This document shows positions 55,421 to 64,000 of a stretch of DNA of 64,000 bases, piece after piece. Source of the DNA: an uncultured Alphaproteobacteria bacterium (GTDB lineage Bacteria > Pseudomonadota > Alphaproteobacteria > SP197); contig OY282363.1 of assembly GCA_958295695.1 (NCBI GenBank), positions 3,166,225-3,230,224 on the forward strand, in the 5' to 3' direction. Positions within the stretch are counted from its first letter, which is position 1, and every line of letters starts with the position of its first letter. Under the pieces are notes generated by a model. It was given only the letters and a program-made list of their open reading frames with translations, did not search any database and had not been told where the DNA came from. Made by a program: the position numbers and the translations under genes.

Positions 55421-56992
55421 TCAGCCGGCGGCGACGGCGGCCCAGGGCGAGGCGACGAAGGCGCAGCCGTGGCGTTCGTATCCCTTGTCCCGCACCGCGT
55501 TGGGGCAGGCGTAGGGCGACATCGGCGAGGGCGGCAACTCGACGGTCCGCCAGCGTTCCGCCAGGGCGGCCCGGATCCGCCCGTCGAGGCGCGGATCGAC
55601 CGTGACGAGGCCGGAGCCGCCGACGTCGATCCGCGGCGCGCGGAACGCCTCGTCGAGCGTCATGGGGAAGTCGGCGAGGAACGACACGAGCTGGAAGACG
55701 GCCGGCAGGATTCGCCGTCCCCCCGAGGCGCCGAGCGCGAAGTCGCCGCCCGGCGCGCCGGTCACCACGGCCGGGCACATGTTCGACAGCGGACGCCCGC
55801 CGGGCTTCATGGCGTTGGGCCCGCCGGGGCGCGGATCGAACCACATGACGCCGTTGTTCATGAGGAAGCCCACGTTCGGCAGCATGACCCGGCTGCCGAA
55901 GACCGAGAGCAGGGTCTGGGTCAGCGCCGCCATGTTGCCCCTGGCGTCGACCGCCGTGATGTGCGTGGTGCAGCTTTCGCCGCCGCTCTCGCCCATCGTC
56001 GCCAGCCGGCGCTCCCAGGCCGCGGACAGGGCGGAGCCATAGGCCCCGTAGGCGTCCGCGTCCGGCGCTCCGCCCGCCGCCGTCCAGGCGGCCTCGAGCC
56101 GGGCGAGGGCGTCGATCAGGGTCGGACCGGCGTTGAGCCCCGGCGCGACGTGGACGGTCGCGCCCCGGTAGTCCGCGGCGGTGGCCTCGACGATCCGCGC
56201 CTCGCAGGCCGCGAGGTCGTCGGCGCTCACCCGCGCGCCGGCGCGGGCCATGTCGGCCGCGACGGTCGCCGCCAGATCGCCGCGGTAGAAGTCGTCCGGT
56301 CCGGCGGCGCGCAGACGCTCCAGCGTGGCGACCTGCGCGTCGCTCCGCAGCGTGGCCGGGTTTCCCGCGTCCGGGCTGGCGGCCGGCAGGCCGCCGGGCA
56401 TGAAGAAATCGCGGCTGGCCGGATCGTCGGCGAGGCCGCGCGCCTCCAGCGCGATCCGCAGCGTGGCGTACCAGTCCACCGTCATGCCGCGCTTGGCCAT
56501 CGCGACCGCCGGGCCTATCGCCTCGGCCCAGGACAGCGCGCCGAACCGTTCCAGCGCCGCCGAAAGCCCCGCGACGGCGGTCGGCGCCGCGATCGAGAGC
56601 GGGCCTTGCACGTTGCGGTCCCCGACCACCCGCGGCCAGCCGAACAGGTCGTCGTCGGCGCCGGCGCCGGCCGCCAGCGGGTAGTCGGCCGGATCGAGCG
56701 CCTTCGAGGCGACGACGCCGAAATCGACGGCGTGGCAGCGTCCGGCCCCGGCGTCGCGGACCACCATGTAGCCGCAGCCGCCGAGGCCGCTCATCCATGG
56801 CTCCAGAACGCCGATCGCGAGACCCGCGGCCACCGCCGCGTCGACCGCGTTGCCGCCCGCGGCGAGCACGCCGGCGCCGATCTCGGACGCCTCGCGATGG
56901 TGGCTCGCGACAAGGCCCTTGTCCGACACGACGGCCGGCTTGGCGATCCGCCAGGTTTCCGTCAACCGCGCGGCCATGCCGCGGCCCTCCAT
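55421..56992 (-). CDS. Gamma-glutamyltransferase-family Ntn-hydrolase
   Basis: A 523-residue proenzyme. The autocleavage threonine is T342 in ESCTTHITAVDARGNMAAL; cleavage before it would give large and small subunits of about 341 and 182 residues. Other marks: VVSDKGLVASHHREASEIGA, GGNAVDAAVAAGLAIGVLEP, PLSNMCPAVV. No signal peptide is seen, so a cytoplasmic role is likely, unlike periplasmic GGT. Alternative start at 56977 (MAARLTETW). Divergent from the PuuB-like gene, which suggests gamma-glutamyl amide metabolism. Confidence 0.87.
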   Translation of the reverse strand: MEGRGMAARLTETWRIAKPAVVSDKGLVASHHREASEIGAGVLAAGGNAVDAAVAAGLAIGVLEPWMSGLGGCGYMVVRDAGAGRCHAVDFGVVASKALDPADYPLAAGAGADDDLFGWPRVVGDRNVQGPLSIAAPTAVAGLSAALERFGALSWAEAIGPAVAMAKRGMTVDWYATLRIALEARGLADDPASRDFFMPGGLPAASPDAGNPATLRSDAQVATLERLRAAGPDDFYRGDLAATVAADMARAGARVSADDLAACEARIVEATAADYRGATVHVAPGLNAGPTLIDALARLEAAWTAAGGAPDADAYGAYGSALSAAWERRLATMGESGGESCTTHITAVDARGNMAALTQTLLSVFGSRVMLPNVGFLMNNGVMWFDPRPGGPNAMKPGGRPLSNMCPAVVTGAPGGDFALGASGGRRILPAVFQLVSFLADFPMTLDEAFRAPRIDVGGSGLVTVDPRLDGRIRAALAERWRTVELPPSPMSPYACPNAVRDKGYERHGCAFVASPWAAVAAG

Positions 56993-57060
56993 CGACGTGC
57001 TGCGCCGGACACCTTATGTCGGGTAGTGTGCGGCGTCATCGGTCCGCCCGGAGTTCCACC

Positions 57061-58359
57061 GTGACCCATCCCCTGTTCGCCGACGATATGAAGACGGCCC
57101 CCTACTGGTGGGACGACGCGCCGCGTCCCCGGATCGACAACGCGCCCCTTCCGGACCGGGTGGACGTGGCCATCGTCGGCGCCGGCTACACGGGCCTCAC
57201 GGCCGCGATCGTGCTGGCCCGCGCGGGCCGCGGCGTGGTCGTGTTCGAGGCGGAGGACGCCGCGTGGGGCTGCAGCGCGCGCAACGGGGGCCAGATCGGC
57301 TCGGGCGTCAAGCCCGGCCTCGAGGCGCTCGAACGGCGCTTCGGCCGCGAAGGCGGGCGGGCGGTCGTCCGGGAGGGCCTCGACAGCCTCGACTACACGG
57401 TCGACTTCATCGAGCGGGAGGGCATCGACTGCGACCTCCACAAGGGCGGGCGCTTCATCGGCGCGCACAAGCCAAGCCGCTACGACGGCATGGCCGCGAA
57501 CTTCCGGGCCCTGAGCAAGATCGCGCCGTTCGACTGGCACATGGTGCCCAGGGAGGACATGGCCTCCGAACTGGGGACGCAAGCCTACCACGGCGGCGCG
57601 GTGCTGCCCCACCACGCGAACCTGCACCCGGCGAAATACGCCAACGGGCTGGTGGACCTCGCCCTGAAGGCCGGCGCGGCGATCGAGACCCGCACGCCGG
57701 TCCTGGGTCTCGACCGGACGAGCGGGGGCGTGTCGGTCGCGACGACGCGCGGCACGGTCGAGGCGCGCGACGCGATCGTGGCGACCAACGGCTACACCGG
57801 CCGCCTTGCCCCCGGCCTGCGCCGCCGCGTGATCCCGATCGGGAGCTACATCGTCGCCACCGAGCCCGTCCCGCCCGAGGTCATGGGCAAGATCATGCCC
57901 AAACAGCGCGCGCTCGGCGACACCCGCAAGGTGGTCTACTACTACCGCTCGTCGCCGGACCGCCAGCGCGTCGTGTTCGGCGGCCGGGTGGCGCTCAGGG
58001 AGACCGACCCCAGAATCAGCGCGCCGCGCCTGCACCGGGCGATGACGGCGCTGTTCCCCGAACTCGCCGAGACGAAGATCAGCCACAGTTGGATGGGCTT
58101 CGTCGCCTACACCTTCGACCACCTGCCGCATCTGGGCCGGCGCGACGGCGTGTGGTTCTCCATGGGCTACTGCGGCTCCGGCGTGGCCTGGGCGAGCTAT
58201 TTGGGCCACAAGCTGGCCCACAAGGTTCTGGGCGACAGGGAGGGCGACACCGCCCTCGACAACGCCCGCTTCCCGACCCGTCCGCTCTACACGGGCGACC
58301 CCTGGTTCCTCGGCGCGGCCGTCGCCTGGTACCGCGCCGTGGACCGGTGGGGGAGGTGA
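57061..58359 (+). CDS. FAD-dependent oxidoreductase, PuuB/OrdL-like
   Basis: A 432-residue DAO-family flavoprotein from GTG 57061. It has YWWDDAPRP at 13-21, the FAD loop VAIVGAGYTGLTAAIVLARAG, CSARNGGQIGSG (a PuuB-type signature) and, late, HSWMGFVAYTFDHLPHLG with YCGSGVAWASYLGHKLA. Members oxidise gamma-glutamylputrescine or similar amines. The divergent gamma-glutamyltransferase-like gene supports such chemistry. Substrate inferred. Confidence 0.86.
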   Translation: MTHPLFADDMKTAPYWWDDAPRPRIDNAPLPDRVDVAIVGAGYTGLTAAIVLARAGRGVVVFEAEDAAWGCSARNGGQIGSGVKPGLEALERRFGREGGRAVVREGLDSLDYTVDFIEREGIDCDLHKGGRFIGAHKPSRYDGMAANFRALSKIAPFDWHMVPREDMASELGTQAYHGGAVLPHHANLHPAKYANGLVDLALKAGAAIETRTPVLGLDRTSGGVSVATTRGTVEARDAIVATNGYTGRLAPGLRRRVIPIGSYIVATEPVPPEVMGKIMPKQRALGDTRKVVYYYRSSPDRQRVVFGGRVALRETDPRISAPRLHRAMTALFPELAETKISHSWMGFVAYTFDHLPHLGRRDGVWFSMGYCGSGVAWASYLGHKLAHKVLGDREGDTALDNARFPTRPLYTGDPWFLGAAVAWYRAVDRWGR

Positions 58360-58406
58360 TGAGGGTGCTTCGGGTATGATGAGAGCGACTCGGAAGGAAT
58401 GCCTCC

Positions 58407-59531
58407 ATGGAACATAGAACGATCGAAAAAATGCCGGTCGAGCGGCTTCGGTTGGATCGGGAGAATCCCCGACTGATTGGCGACGCGGAAAGCTCTTCAA
58501 ATGAAACAATCATCGCTCTCCTATATCGACGTGCTTCTCTCGGAGAATTGCTCCAGTCGATTTCCACAAATGGATATCTAGACATTGAACCACTGATCGT
58601 CATGCCCGCGCCCGATGGCGATGAATTTGTCGTACTAGAAGGCAACCGGCGCCTTGCGGCCTTGCGTGTGCTGCGCGAACCAGATCTAGTAAACCGACTT
58701 ATGTCGTCCGAGGGCCTACGCATTACGATCCCGCCAATAGAGGAAAGGTTGCGCTCGACGTTTGACCGGGTATCGGTGTATCTCGTCGCCAATCGCGAAC
58801 AGGCTCGTTCCTTCATTGGCTTCAAGCATATCAACGGTCCGGCCAAATGGGACGCATACGCCAAGGCTCGGTTCGCGGCGACGTGGTACAAGGAACAGCG
58901 ACCCAAAGGCGATTTGAAGGACATCGCGAATGCCATCGGCGACAAACACGACACCATCAAGCGTATGGTATCCGCAGTCTATGTTCTTGAACAGGCCGAG
59001 CGCGAAGGCTTGTTTCGTATAGAAGACCGATATTCTACGAAATTCAATTTCTCACACCTCTATGTAGCGCTTTCACGCTCCCAGTACATGGACTATCTGG
59101 GCCTTGGAGCCGGATGGGCACGCCACGACCCCGAGCCGAATCAGGTTCCCCGGAAGAAGCTGGAAGAGCTCCGAAAAGTTCTCGTCTGGATTCACGGTTC
59201 GAAAGAAGACGATGTCCAGCCGGTCGTTCAATCACAGAATCCCGATATCAAGCGTCTCGGGGAGGTCCTCGTGCACGCGGAAGGACGCCACATTCTGGAA
59301 ACGAAGGGCGATCTGGATGCGGCTTACGAGCGTATTGAGCCAGTGGACAAGCAGTTCACAGCTTCCCTGATACGTGCGCGCGACAATATACGGGACGCCT
59401 TTGGATCTCTCAGAGCTTATGACGGACGCGACCAGTCTCTGCTCGATATTGCGGAGGACGTCAAGGAAACGGCGGCGGCCATTTATGAACACATGGCGAA
59501 GAAACGTCGGAGCATGGATACTGCCGAATGA
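58407..59531 (+). CDS. ParB-like protein of a three-gene island
   Basis: A 374-residue protein from the ATG giving MEHRTIEKMPVERLRLDREN. ParB/Srx-type domain at 1-95: LDRENPRLIG, and FVVLEGNRRLAALRVL at 75-90 (EGNRR at 78-82). Then FIGFKHINGPAKWDAYAKAR at about 137-156 and a helix-turn-helix-like KDIANAIGDKHDTIKRMVSA at 170-190. The C-terminal 100 residues are helical. AT-richer than its left neighbour. Its stop overlaps the next start (ATGA). In plasmid ParB, this domain is a CTP switch; in related island proteins it guides or regulates other enzymes. Function here inferred as DNA recognition. Confidence 0.8.
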   Translation: MEHRTIEKMPVERLRLDRENPRLIGDAESSSNETIIALLYRRASLGELLQSISTNGYLDIEPLIVMPAPDGDEFVVLEGNRRLAALRVLREPDLVNRLMSSEGLRITIPPIEERLRSTFDRVSVYLVANREQARSFIGFKHINGPAKWDAYAKARFAATWYKEQRPKGDLKDIANAIGDKHDTIKRMVSAVYVLEQAEREGLFRIEDRYSTKFNFSHLYVALSRSQYMDYLGLGAGWARHDPEPNQVPRKKLEELRKVLVWIHGSKEDDVQPVVQSQNPDIKRLGEVLVHAEGRHILETKGDLDAAYERIEPVDKQFTASLIRARDNIRDAFGSLRAYDGRDQSLLDIAEDVKETAAAIYEHMAKKRRSMDTAE

Positions 59532-60529
59532 CTATCTCTCTATGTTTCCCTATGGACGAAGTAACAGGAAATCGGCCCGATTTCGACCGGGCGGCCGACT
59601 TCTTGGAACTTTCCGCTTTCTTCGCGAGTGATTGCGAGACGTTAATATCCGATATTGCAAATCAGATCACCGTTGGCGCAAACGAAGATTATGTCAACTT
59701 GGATGAAGAAACACGTAACGGCGCGGAAGAAATCATCTCCGGTGTCGTTAGGAGAATAGGGGACCGTCGACATGCACTCGATGCCGTATACCCATTCGAA
59801 CTCGATGATGACGGTAGTATTCTGACTTATGTTCCGCAGGAAGAGTCTCTTGGGCGGACAGCCTATATTCTGAGCCTCGTGCTATCTAACCTGAAGGCCA
59901 TATCACCTATTCTCAGCAGCTCCAGTGTTCACCCCGAGCAAACAGAAATCACAACACTACGAGAGTACTTTCAATACTTCGCAACCGCCGCGCTTGCGGC
60001 GGAAATTCAAGGTCGTTCATGGTCATTTGGATTCCCTCGACCCGATAGATCGGGATTTATAAACAAGTTGAACGAGATATGGAGAATTCTTGGCGATGGA
60101 AATGTGGAAACCCAGGTTGGCGCATCACAGCACCCCAAAGACGATCAGATCGATGTATTCGCTGCGCGGTTACAACGGGATAAGCTCCCGGGATTTCTTC
60201 TGGCCGTCGCACAAGTCGCAACTGGACAGGATGCTCAGAACAAGTCGTTGAAGGGTCACATAAATGTCTTCAAGAGTCGTTGGTTCTCGCGACAGCCTGT
60301 GACTGAGTTCGTCCCGTACATGATTGTTCCATTTGCAAGAAGAAAAGACGAATTTATCGATGATGTTCGCGTTATGGGAAATGTATTGCACCGGTTGCGA
60401 GTGCCTCGACTGGTCGAGAAAGCTAAGCAGTTTGTCGTGGCAGGTGTGACAGTAGAAGGATACGAACGGCTCACCCGGGCGGCGCAGTGGATTGAAAACT
60501 ATCGAAGCCGTGCGGAGCAAATGACATGA
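59528..60529 (+). CDS. Uncharacterised protein with a variant PD-(D/E)XK-like motif
   Basis: A 333-residue protein. The N-terminal half is helical. From about 158 it has AEIQGRSWSFGFPRPDRSGF, then a possible nuclease core: HPKDDQIDVFAARLQRDKLP (204-220) and GFLLAVAQVATGQDAQNKSL (222-241). The pattern E...DxxIDVxA...LLxxxQxATG...K resembles uncharacterised restriction-endonuclease-like proteins in which glutamine replaces the usual motif lysine. Whether it is catalytic cannot be told from sequence. Starts in an ATGA overlap with the ParB-like gene and overlaps the methyltransferase in the same way, so the three are co-translated. Confidence 0.7.
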   Translation: MTISLCFPMDEVTGNRPDFDRAADFLELSAFFASDCETLISDIANQITVGANEDYVNLDEETRNGAEEIISGVVRRIGDRRHALDAVYPFELDDDGSILTYVPQEESLGRTAYILSLVLSNLKAISPILSSSSVHPEQTEITTLREYFQYFATAALAAEIQGRSWSFGFPRPDRSGFINKLNEIWRILGDGNVETQVGASQHPKDDQIDVFAARLQRDKLPGFLLAVAQVATGQDAQNKSLKGHINVFKSRWFSRQPVTEFVPYMIVPFARRKDEFIDDVRVMGNVLHRLRVPRLVEKAKQFVVAGVTVEGYERLTRAAQWIENYRSRAEQMT

Positions 60530-61614
60530 GACACCGATTCCACTCGATCTGTCCCTACTTTGCAATGTTCCCGGAAACCTTTGTCGAAAAACACTTGGTG
60601 GCCAGTCCACACAATGGTGTCGTCTTCGACCCATTCTGTGGACGCGGAACCACGGTGTTTCAGTCCTTACTTCAAGGTCGAGATGCGGCTGGCAGTGATC
60701 TGAATCCGGTAGCGGCTTGCATCTCTGGAGCCAAATGTGAGCCGCCCGAACGATCTGAGGTTAAGGCGCGGCTCGCGGAATTGCATCAAGATTTTCGCAA
60801 TCCGTGCGAGATTGCTTTTCCGGATAAGTTTGAATCGTTTTTCGAGCTCTGCTTTCACCGCGATACGCTTAGGCAACTTCTTTACCTTAGGTCGATGCTT
60901 GATTGGCGTCAACGCAAAGATGACCGGTTCATCGCTACGCTATGCCTTGGTGCACTGCATGGAGAGTCCCATCGTTCTCCTAACTATTTCAGCAATCGGA
61001 TGCCACGGACGATCAGTACGAAACCCAATTATTCCCTCCGATGGTGGCAGCGGAATGGATATATGCCTCCGTCGCGCGATGTTTTCAAGATTGTGGACCG
61101 GATGATCGAATATCGGTTCCGTAGCCGACCACCGGACAAAACGGGCGACATCCTTCAAATAAATGTACGGCACTCTGGAATTGAGTTTCCAGCACTCACG
61201 GGCCGCGTTACCGACATCATCACATCGCCACCTTACCTTGACACGACAAACTATAGGGAAGACCAGTGGCTTCGTTCGTGGTTCCTGGGAGATGAACCTT
61301 TGATTCCACATGATCGGGGCGATGATCGACACTACAGTAAGGAATTGTATTGGGAATTCCTTCGCGCTTCGTGGCAAGGGTTGAATTCTCTACTGGCCAA
61401 ACAGGCTAGATTTGTCATCCGCGTCGGCGGACGTCATTTTCAGAAGACTGAGTTGCGAGCCGGACTTCTGAAATCGCTGAAAGATGGTCTGCGTCGCAAT
61501 GTTCAACTTATAGATGATGGTGTCAGTTCAGAAATTCTCAGAACGCAAGCGAATGCATTTAGAGGTGCAAAGACCTCAAGACTTTTGGAACATGATTTTT
61601 GTTTCGAAGTGTAG
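60526..61614 (+). CDS. DNA methyltransferase of the three-gene island
   Basis: A 362-residue amino-methyltransferase. FHSICPYFAMFPETFVEKHL is followed by motif I VVFDPFCGRGTTVFQ (33-46), then SDLNPVAACIS (acidic loop), and motif IV DIITSPPYLDTTNYRED (230-246). SPPY after motif I suggests N4-cytosine or N6-adenine modification. The long segment between the motifs (about 80-230) may hold the target-recognition part. Last gene of the operon; an AT-rich, coding-free 125 bases follow and end where the betI remnant begins. Confidence 0.85.
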   Translation: MRHRFHSICPYFAMFPETFVEKHLVASPHNGVVFDPFCGRGTTVFQSLLQGRDAAGSDLNPVAACISGAKCEPPERSEVKARLAELHQDFRNPCEIAFPDKFESFFELCFHRDTLRQLLYLRSMLDWRQRKDDRFIATLCLGALHGESHRSPNYFSNRMPRTISTKPNYSLRWWQRNGYMPPSRDVFKIVDRMIEYRFRSRPPDKTGDILQINVRHSGIEFPALTGRVTDIITSPPYLDTTNYREDQWLRSWFLGDEPLIPHDRGDDRHYSKELYWEFLRASWQGLNSLLAKQARFVIRVGGRHFQKTELRAGLLKSLKDGLRRNVQLIDDGVSSEILRTQANAFRGAKTSRLLEHDFCFEV

Positions 61615-61741
61615 AATTTCATTCAAGATTAAGGCGTAAGTATTCTTTCACAAACCAAGCGTATCTTGGTTGAACATTAGGATTTAGTTTTGCTTGTGAT
61701 TTAAAGTGTTTGTGGTATATACTGAATGGGTGTTTCTTGAA

Positions 61742-62143
61742 ATGTAATCCTGCATCACCGGACGGAGCGGCGCGTCGTCGAAGGCGCGCTGGATGCGCGC
61801 GAATCCGTCGTTGCCGGGGACCCGCGCGTGGAAGCCGAGCCAGGCGCCGATCGCCTCGGGCGAACGCTGGCCCGGCGCGAAGCGCCCTTCCGCGAAGCCC
61901 ATCGGCCTCTCCCACGGGGTCGCGCCGGCCGCCGTGCCCGCCTCGATGTCCGCCAGCGTCCGCACGGTCGCTTCCAGCAACCCGCCCTTGCCGTCGAAGT
62001 CGTGGTTGACGAGCCCGACCGGGAGGCCGGAACGGCGGCCGATGCGCGCCACCGTGGCGTCCTGGAACCCGTCCCGGTGGACGGACGCGATGGTCGCGTC
62101 GATCGACTGCCGCCGGCGGACCCGGCTCCATCCCCGGCTTCGG
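61742..62143 (-). pseudogene. betI: Truncated betI (TetR-family choline regulator)
   Basis: The sequence reads TPKPGMEP, with ACG where the usual ATG start is, then a frameshift into RRRQSIDATIASVHRDGFQD, ATVARIGRRSGLPVGLVNHD, ERPMGFAEGRFAPGQRSPEA, IGAWLGFHARV, FARIQRAFDDAPLRPVMQDY. BetI proteins have about 195 residues; this one breaks off near residue 120, exactly where the AT-rich island begins (about 61741). It lies 12 bases after the permease stop, as expected for a bet-locus. The GLVNHDF motif replaces GIVNYHF-like text. Non-functional. Confidence 0.8.
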
Positions 62144-62154
62144 CGTGGGACGGG

Positions 62155-64000
62155 TCAGGCCGCGAGGCCGAGGTCGCGCTTCTTCTGGCTCGCCCAGGCC
62201 TGGATGATGCGGTCGGCGATCATGGCGATGAGCGCCATGGAGCCGCCCGCGATCACGCCCTGGCCGAAGCGGGCGTTGGTCAGGGCGTCGTAGACCCACT
62301 GGCCGAGCCCCTTGGTGCCCACGAGCGCGGCGATGACGAGCATGGCGAGGGCGAACATCACCACCTGGTTGAGGCCCAGCATGATCTCGGGGATCGCCAG
62401 GGGAAGCTTGACCCTCCAGAGCACCTGCCGCTCGGTGCAGCCCATCATGCGGGCGGCCTCGACCGCGACCGGGTCGACATGGCGCAGGCCATGCTCCGTG
62501 TAGCGGATCGCCGGCACGATCGAATACATGATGATCGCCAACAGCGCCGAGAAGTCGCCCACCAGGAACACCATGATGACCGGGATCAGGAAGACGAAGA
62601 GCGGCATGGTCTGCAGCGTGTCGTTGATCGGTCGCACGATGGCGGAGACCCGGTCGTTCTGGGCCGCCCAGACGCCGATCGAGCCGCCGACGACGAAGCA
62701 GACGATGACCGACGTGGCGGTCAGGTAGAACGACAGCATGGCGCGCGACCAGGCGCCGGTCGTGAGTATGAAGGCCATGCCGAGGAAGGCGAACAGCGCC
62801 ACCTTCCAGCCGCCCACCTGGAAGGCGATCAGCGTCACGGCGGCGATGAAGACCGGCCAGGGCGTCCCCGAGGCACCGTAGAAGAACAGCACGGCGAGCA
62901 GCCCGTAGGTCACCACCCCGCGCCAGTTGGCGAACAGCGCCACGAGGCCGCCGACGCCGATGGCGAGCGCCCAGTAGTAGATGGCGTCGGCCGCTTCCTT
63001 GAACTCGAAGCCCCACGACGTGGGCCGCGCGATCCGCTCCAGGCCCGCCTTCATGGGCAGCATGAAGAAGTAGAGCGTGTAGGTCTTGATGGCGTCGGTC
63101 GTCTCGAAGAAGTTCCGGGTGAACCAGCCGACCGCCTCGTTCAGGTCTTCCGCCGGGTAGTAGACCCAGGCCTCGGGATAGCGCTCGAAGGCGGGGAAGA
63201 CCGCCGCCAGGACGATGCCGATCCCGGTCGCGGCGACCATCGCGGAAAGGTAGGGATGGCGGTTCAGGACATGGCCGGTGCGCGCGAGGTGGATTTCGCC
63301 GGTGCGTTCGGCGAAACCGCGGCTGATGCGGTCCATCATCATCGCCAGCAGGACGATCACGAGGCCCGCCAGCAGGCTCTGGCCGGTCTGCGCCTTGCGC
63401 ATGGTCGACAGCACCTCCCAGCCGATGTCGGCGAAGCCGCCGATGATCGCGGCGATGATGACCATGGACAGCGCCGCCATGATCGTCTGGTTCACGCCGA
63501 TCATGATCGTGTGGGTCGCGGCCGGGATGCGCACGAGGAAGAGGAGCTGGAAACCGTTGCAGCCCGACATCTGGCCGCTTTCGATCACGTTGTCGGGCAC
63601 CCGGCCCAGGCCGAGCATGACGTTCCTGACCACGGGCGGGCTGGCGTAGATCGCCGAGGCGACCATGCCGACCACGGGGCCGATGCCGAACAGGATCAGG
63701 ATCGGCACGAGATAGGCGAACGTCGGCACCGTCTGCATCACGTCGAGCATCGGCTCGATGACCCGGCGCGCCCAGCGGGACTGGAACCCGAGGAGGCCCA
63801 GCGTCATGCCGATGAGGAGGGAGAGCGGCACCGACATGCCGACCAGCGCCAGGGTCGACATGCTTTCTTCCCAATAGCCGACGATCACCATGTAGAGCAG
63901 GGCGGCGGTGCAGAAGCCGGCCAGACGCCAGCCCTTGGCCGCATAGGCGACGACCGCCACGATGCCGATCGTGGCGGGCCACGGCAGCCAGTGGAGGACC
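62155..64000 (-). CDS. proW: ProW-type glycine betaine/proline ABC permease, 5' end beyond the window
   Basis: The frame is open across the right edge (VLHWLPWPATIGIVAVVAYA at the edge), so the annotated ATG/GTG at 63960 is internal; about 614 codons are visible. Two fused permease halves: the first has SVPLSLLIGMTLGLLGFQSR and MQTVPTFAYLVPILILFGIG, the second SIGVWAAQNDRVSAIVRPIN, LQTMPLFVFLIPVIMVFLVG and VEAARMMGCTERQVLWRVKL with the EAA loop. About 12-14 membrane segments. It imports compatible solutes such as glycine betaine with an ATPase and binding protein, presumably outside the window. Followed by the betI remnant. Confidence 0.88.
   Translation of the reverse strand, partial: VLHWLPWPATIGIVAVVAYAAKGWRLAGFCTAALLYMVIVGYWEESMSTLALVGMSVPLSLLIGMTLGLLGFQSRWARRVIEPMLDVMQTVPTFAYLVPILILFGIGPVVGMVASAIYASPPVVRNVMLGLGRVPDNVIESGQMSGCNGFQLLFLVRIPAATHTIMIGVNQTIMAALSMVIIAAIIGGFADIGWEVLSTMRKAQTGQSLLAGLVIVLLAMMMDRISRGFAERTGEIHLARTGHVLNRHPYLSAMVAATGIGIVLAAVFPAFERYPEAWVYYPAEDLNEAVGWFTRNFFETTDAIKTYTLYFFMLPMKAGLERIARPTSWGFEFKEAADAIYYWALAIGVGGLVALFANWRGVVTYGLLAVLFFYGASGTPWPVFIAAVTLIAFQVGGWKVALFAFLGMAFILTTGAWSRAMLSFYLTATSVIVCFVVGGSIGVWAAQNDRVSAIVRPINDTLQTMPLFVFLIPVIMVFLVGDFSALLAIIMYSIVPAIRYTEHGLRHVDPVAVEAARMMGCTERQVLWRVKLPLAIPEIMLGLNQVVMFALAMLVIAALVGTKGLGQWVYDALTNARFGQGVIAGGSMALIAMIADRIIQAWASQKKRDLGLAA

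Overview
The window is a high-GC (roughly two-thirds G+C by eye) chromosomal stretch from an alphaproteobacterium, most likely of the Rhodospirillales type. The grounds are the mdh-sucCDABlpd cluster, a suf operon led by an Rrf2 regulator, GcvA-type and BetI-type regulators, and codon use with strong G/C third positions. No rRNA, tRNA or CRISPR array was found. Both ends cut through genes: a ParB-like gene on the left (1-1309, minus) and a ProW-type permease on the right (62155-64000, minus).

Layout. 1-4.4 kb is an accessory zone: a ParB-like gene, a VapC/FitA-type toxin-antitoxin pair, a truncated integrase fused to a zinc ribbon, a small secreted protein and a DUF3883 protein. 4.5-15.6 kb is a catabolic block: a 3-hydroxyisobutyrate-dehydrogenase-like enzyme, a serine-glyoxylate aminotransferase, two DAO-type flavoproteins (one with a GcvT half), two Rieske oxygenases and an enolase-superfamily enzyme, with infA embedded. 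Together with the betaine-homocysteine methyltransferase-like gene (21-22 kb) and the ProW permease with betI remnant (62-64 kb), this suggests use of glycine betaine or related N-methylated compounds; the substrate is inferred. 15.7-24.3 kb holds an EamA exporter, amtB, ribF, a MaoC hydratase, gcvA and decayed phage and arsC fragments. 24.3-35.6 kb is core metabolism: mmsA, mdh, two tandem Cache-domain proteins, then sucC-sucD-sucA-sucB-lpdA. 35.8-37.3 kb is a decayed Mu-like prophage. 37.4-40.5 kb carries a dead and a live EamA transporter, a frameshifted recX and a creatinase-like M24 protein.

40.5-43.2 kb is a discrete element bounded by 23-bp inverted repeats, with a decayed IS1595-type transposase and a passenger restriction-modification cassette (D12-class adenine methylase, SacI-like endonuclease, small protein). 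43.2-51.8 kb is a hydantoinase-type gene followed by the complete suf operon (regulator, sufB, C, D, S, U, T, A) behind a clear palindromic operator. 51.9-58.4 kb has a lytic transglycosylase, a nitroreductase, a GIY-YIG protein in an AT-richer patch, and a divergent gamma-glutamyltransferase/PuuB-like pair.

The most interesting region is 58.4-61.7 kb. It is an AT-richer three-gene operon with ATGA overlaps, encoding a ParB-like protein, a protein with a variant PD-(D/E)XK-like motif and a DNA methyltransferase. Its right edge cuts a betI gene, so it looks horizontally acquired; it is a candidate, not fully described, DNA-modification/defence system.
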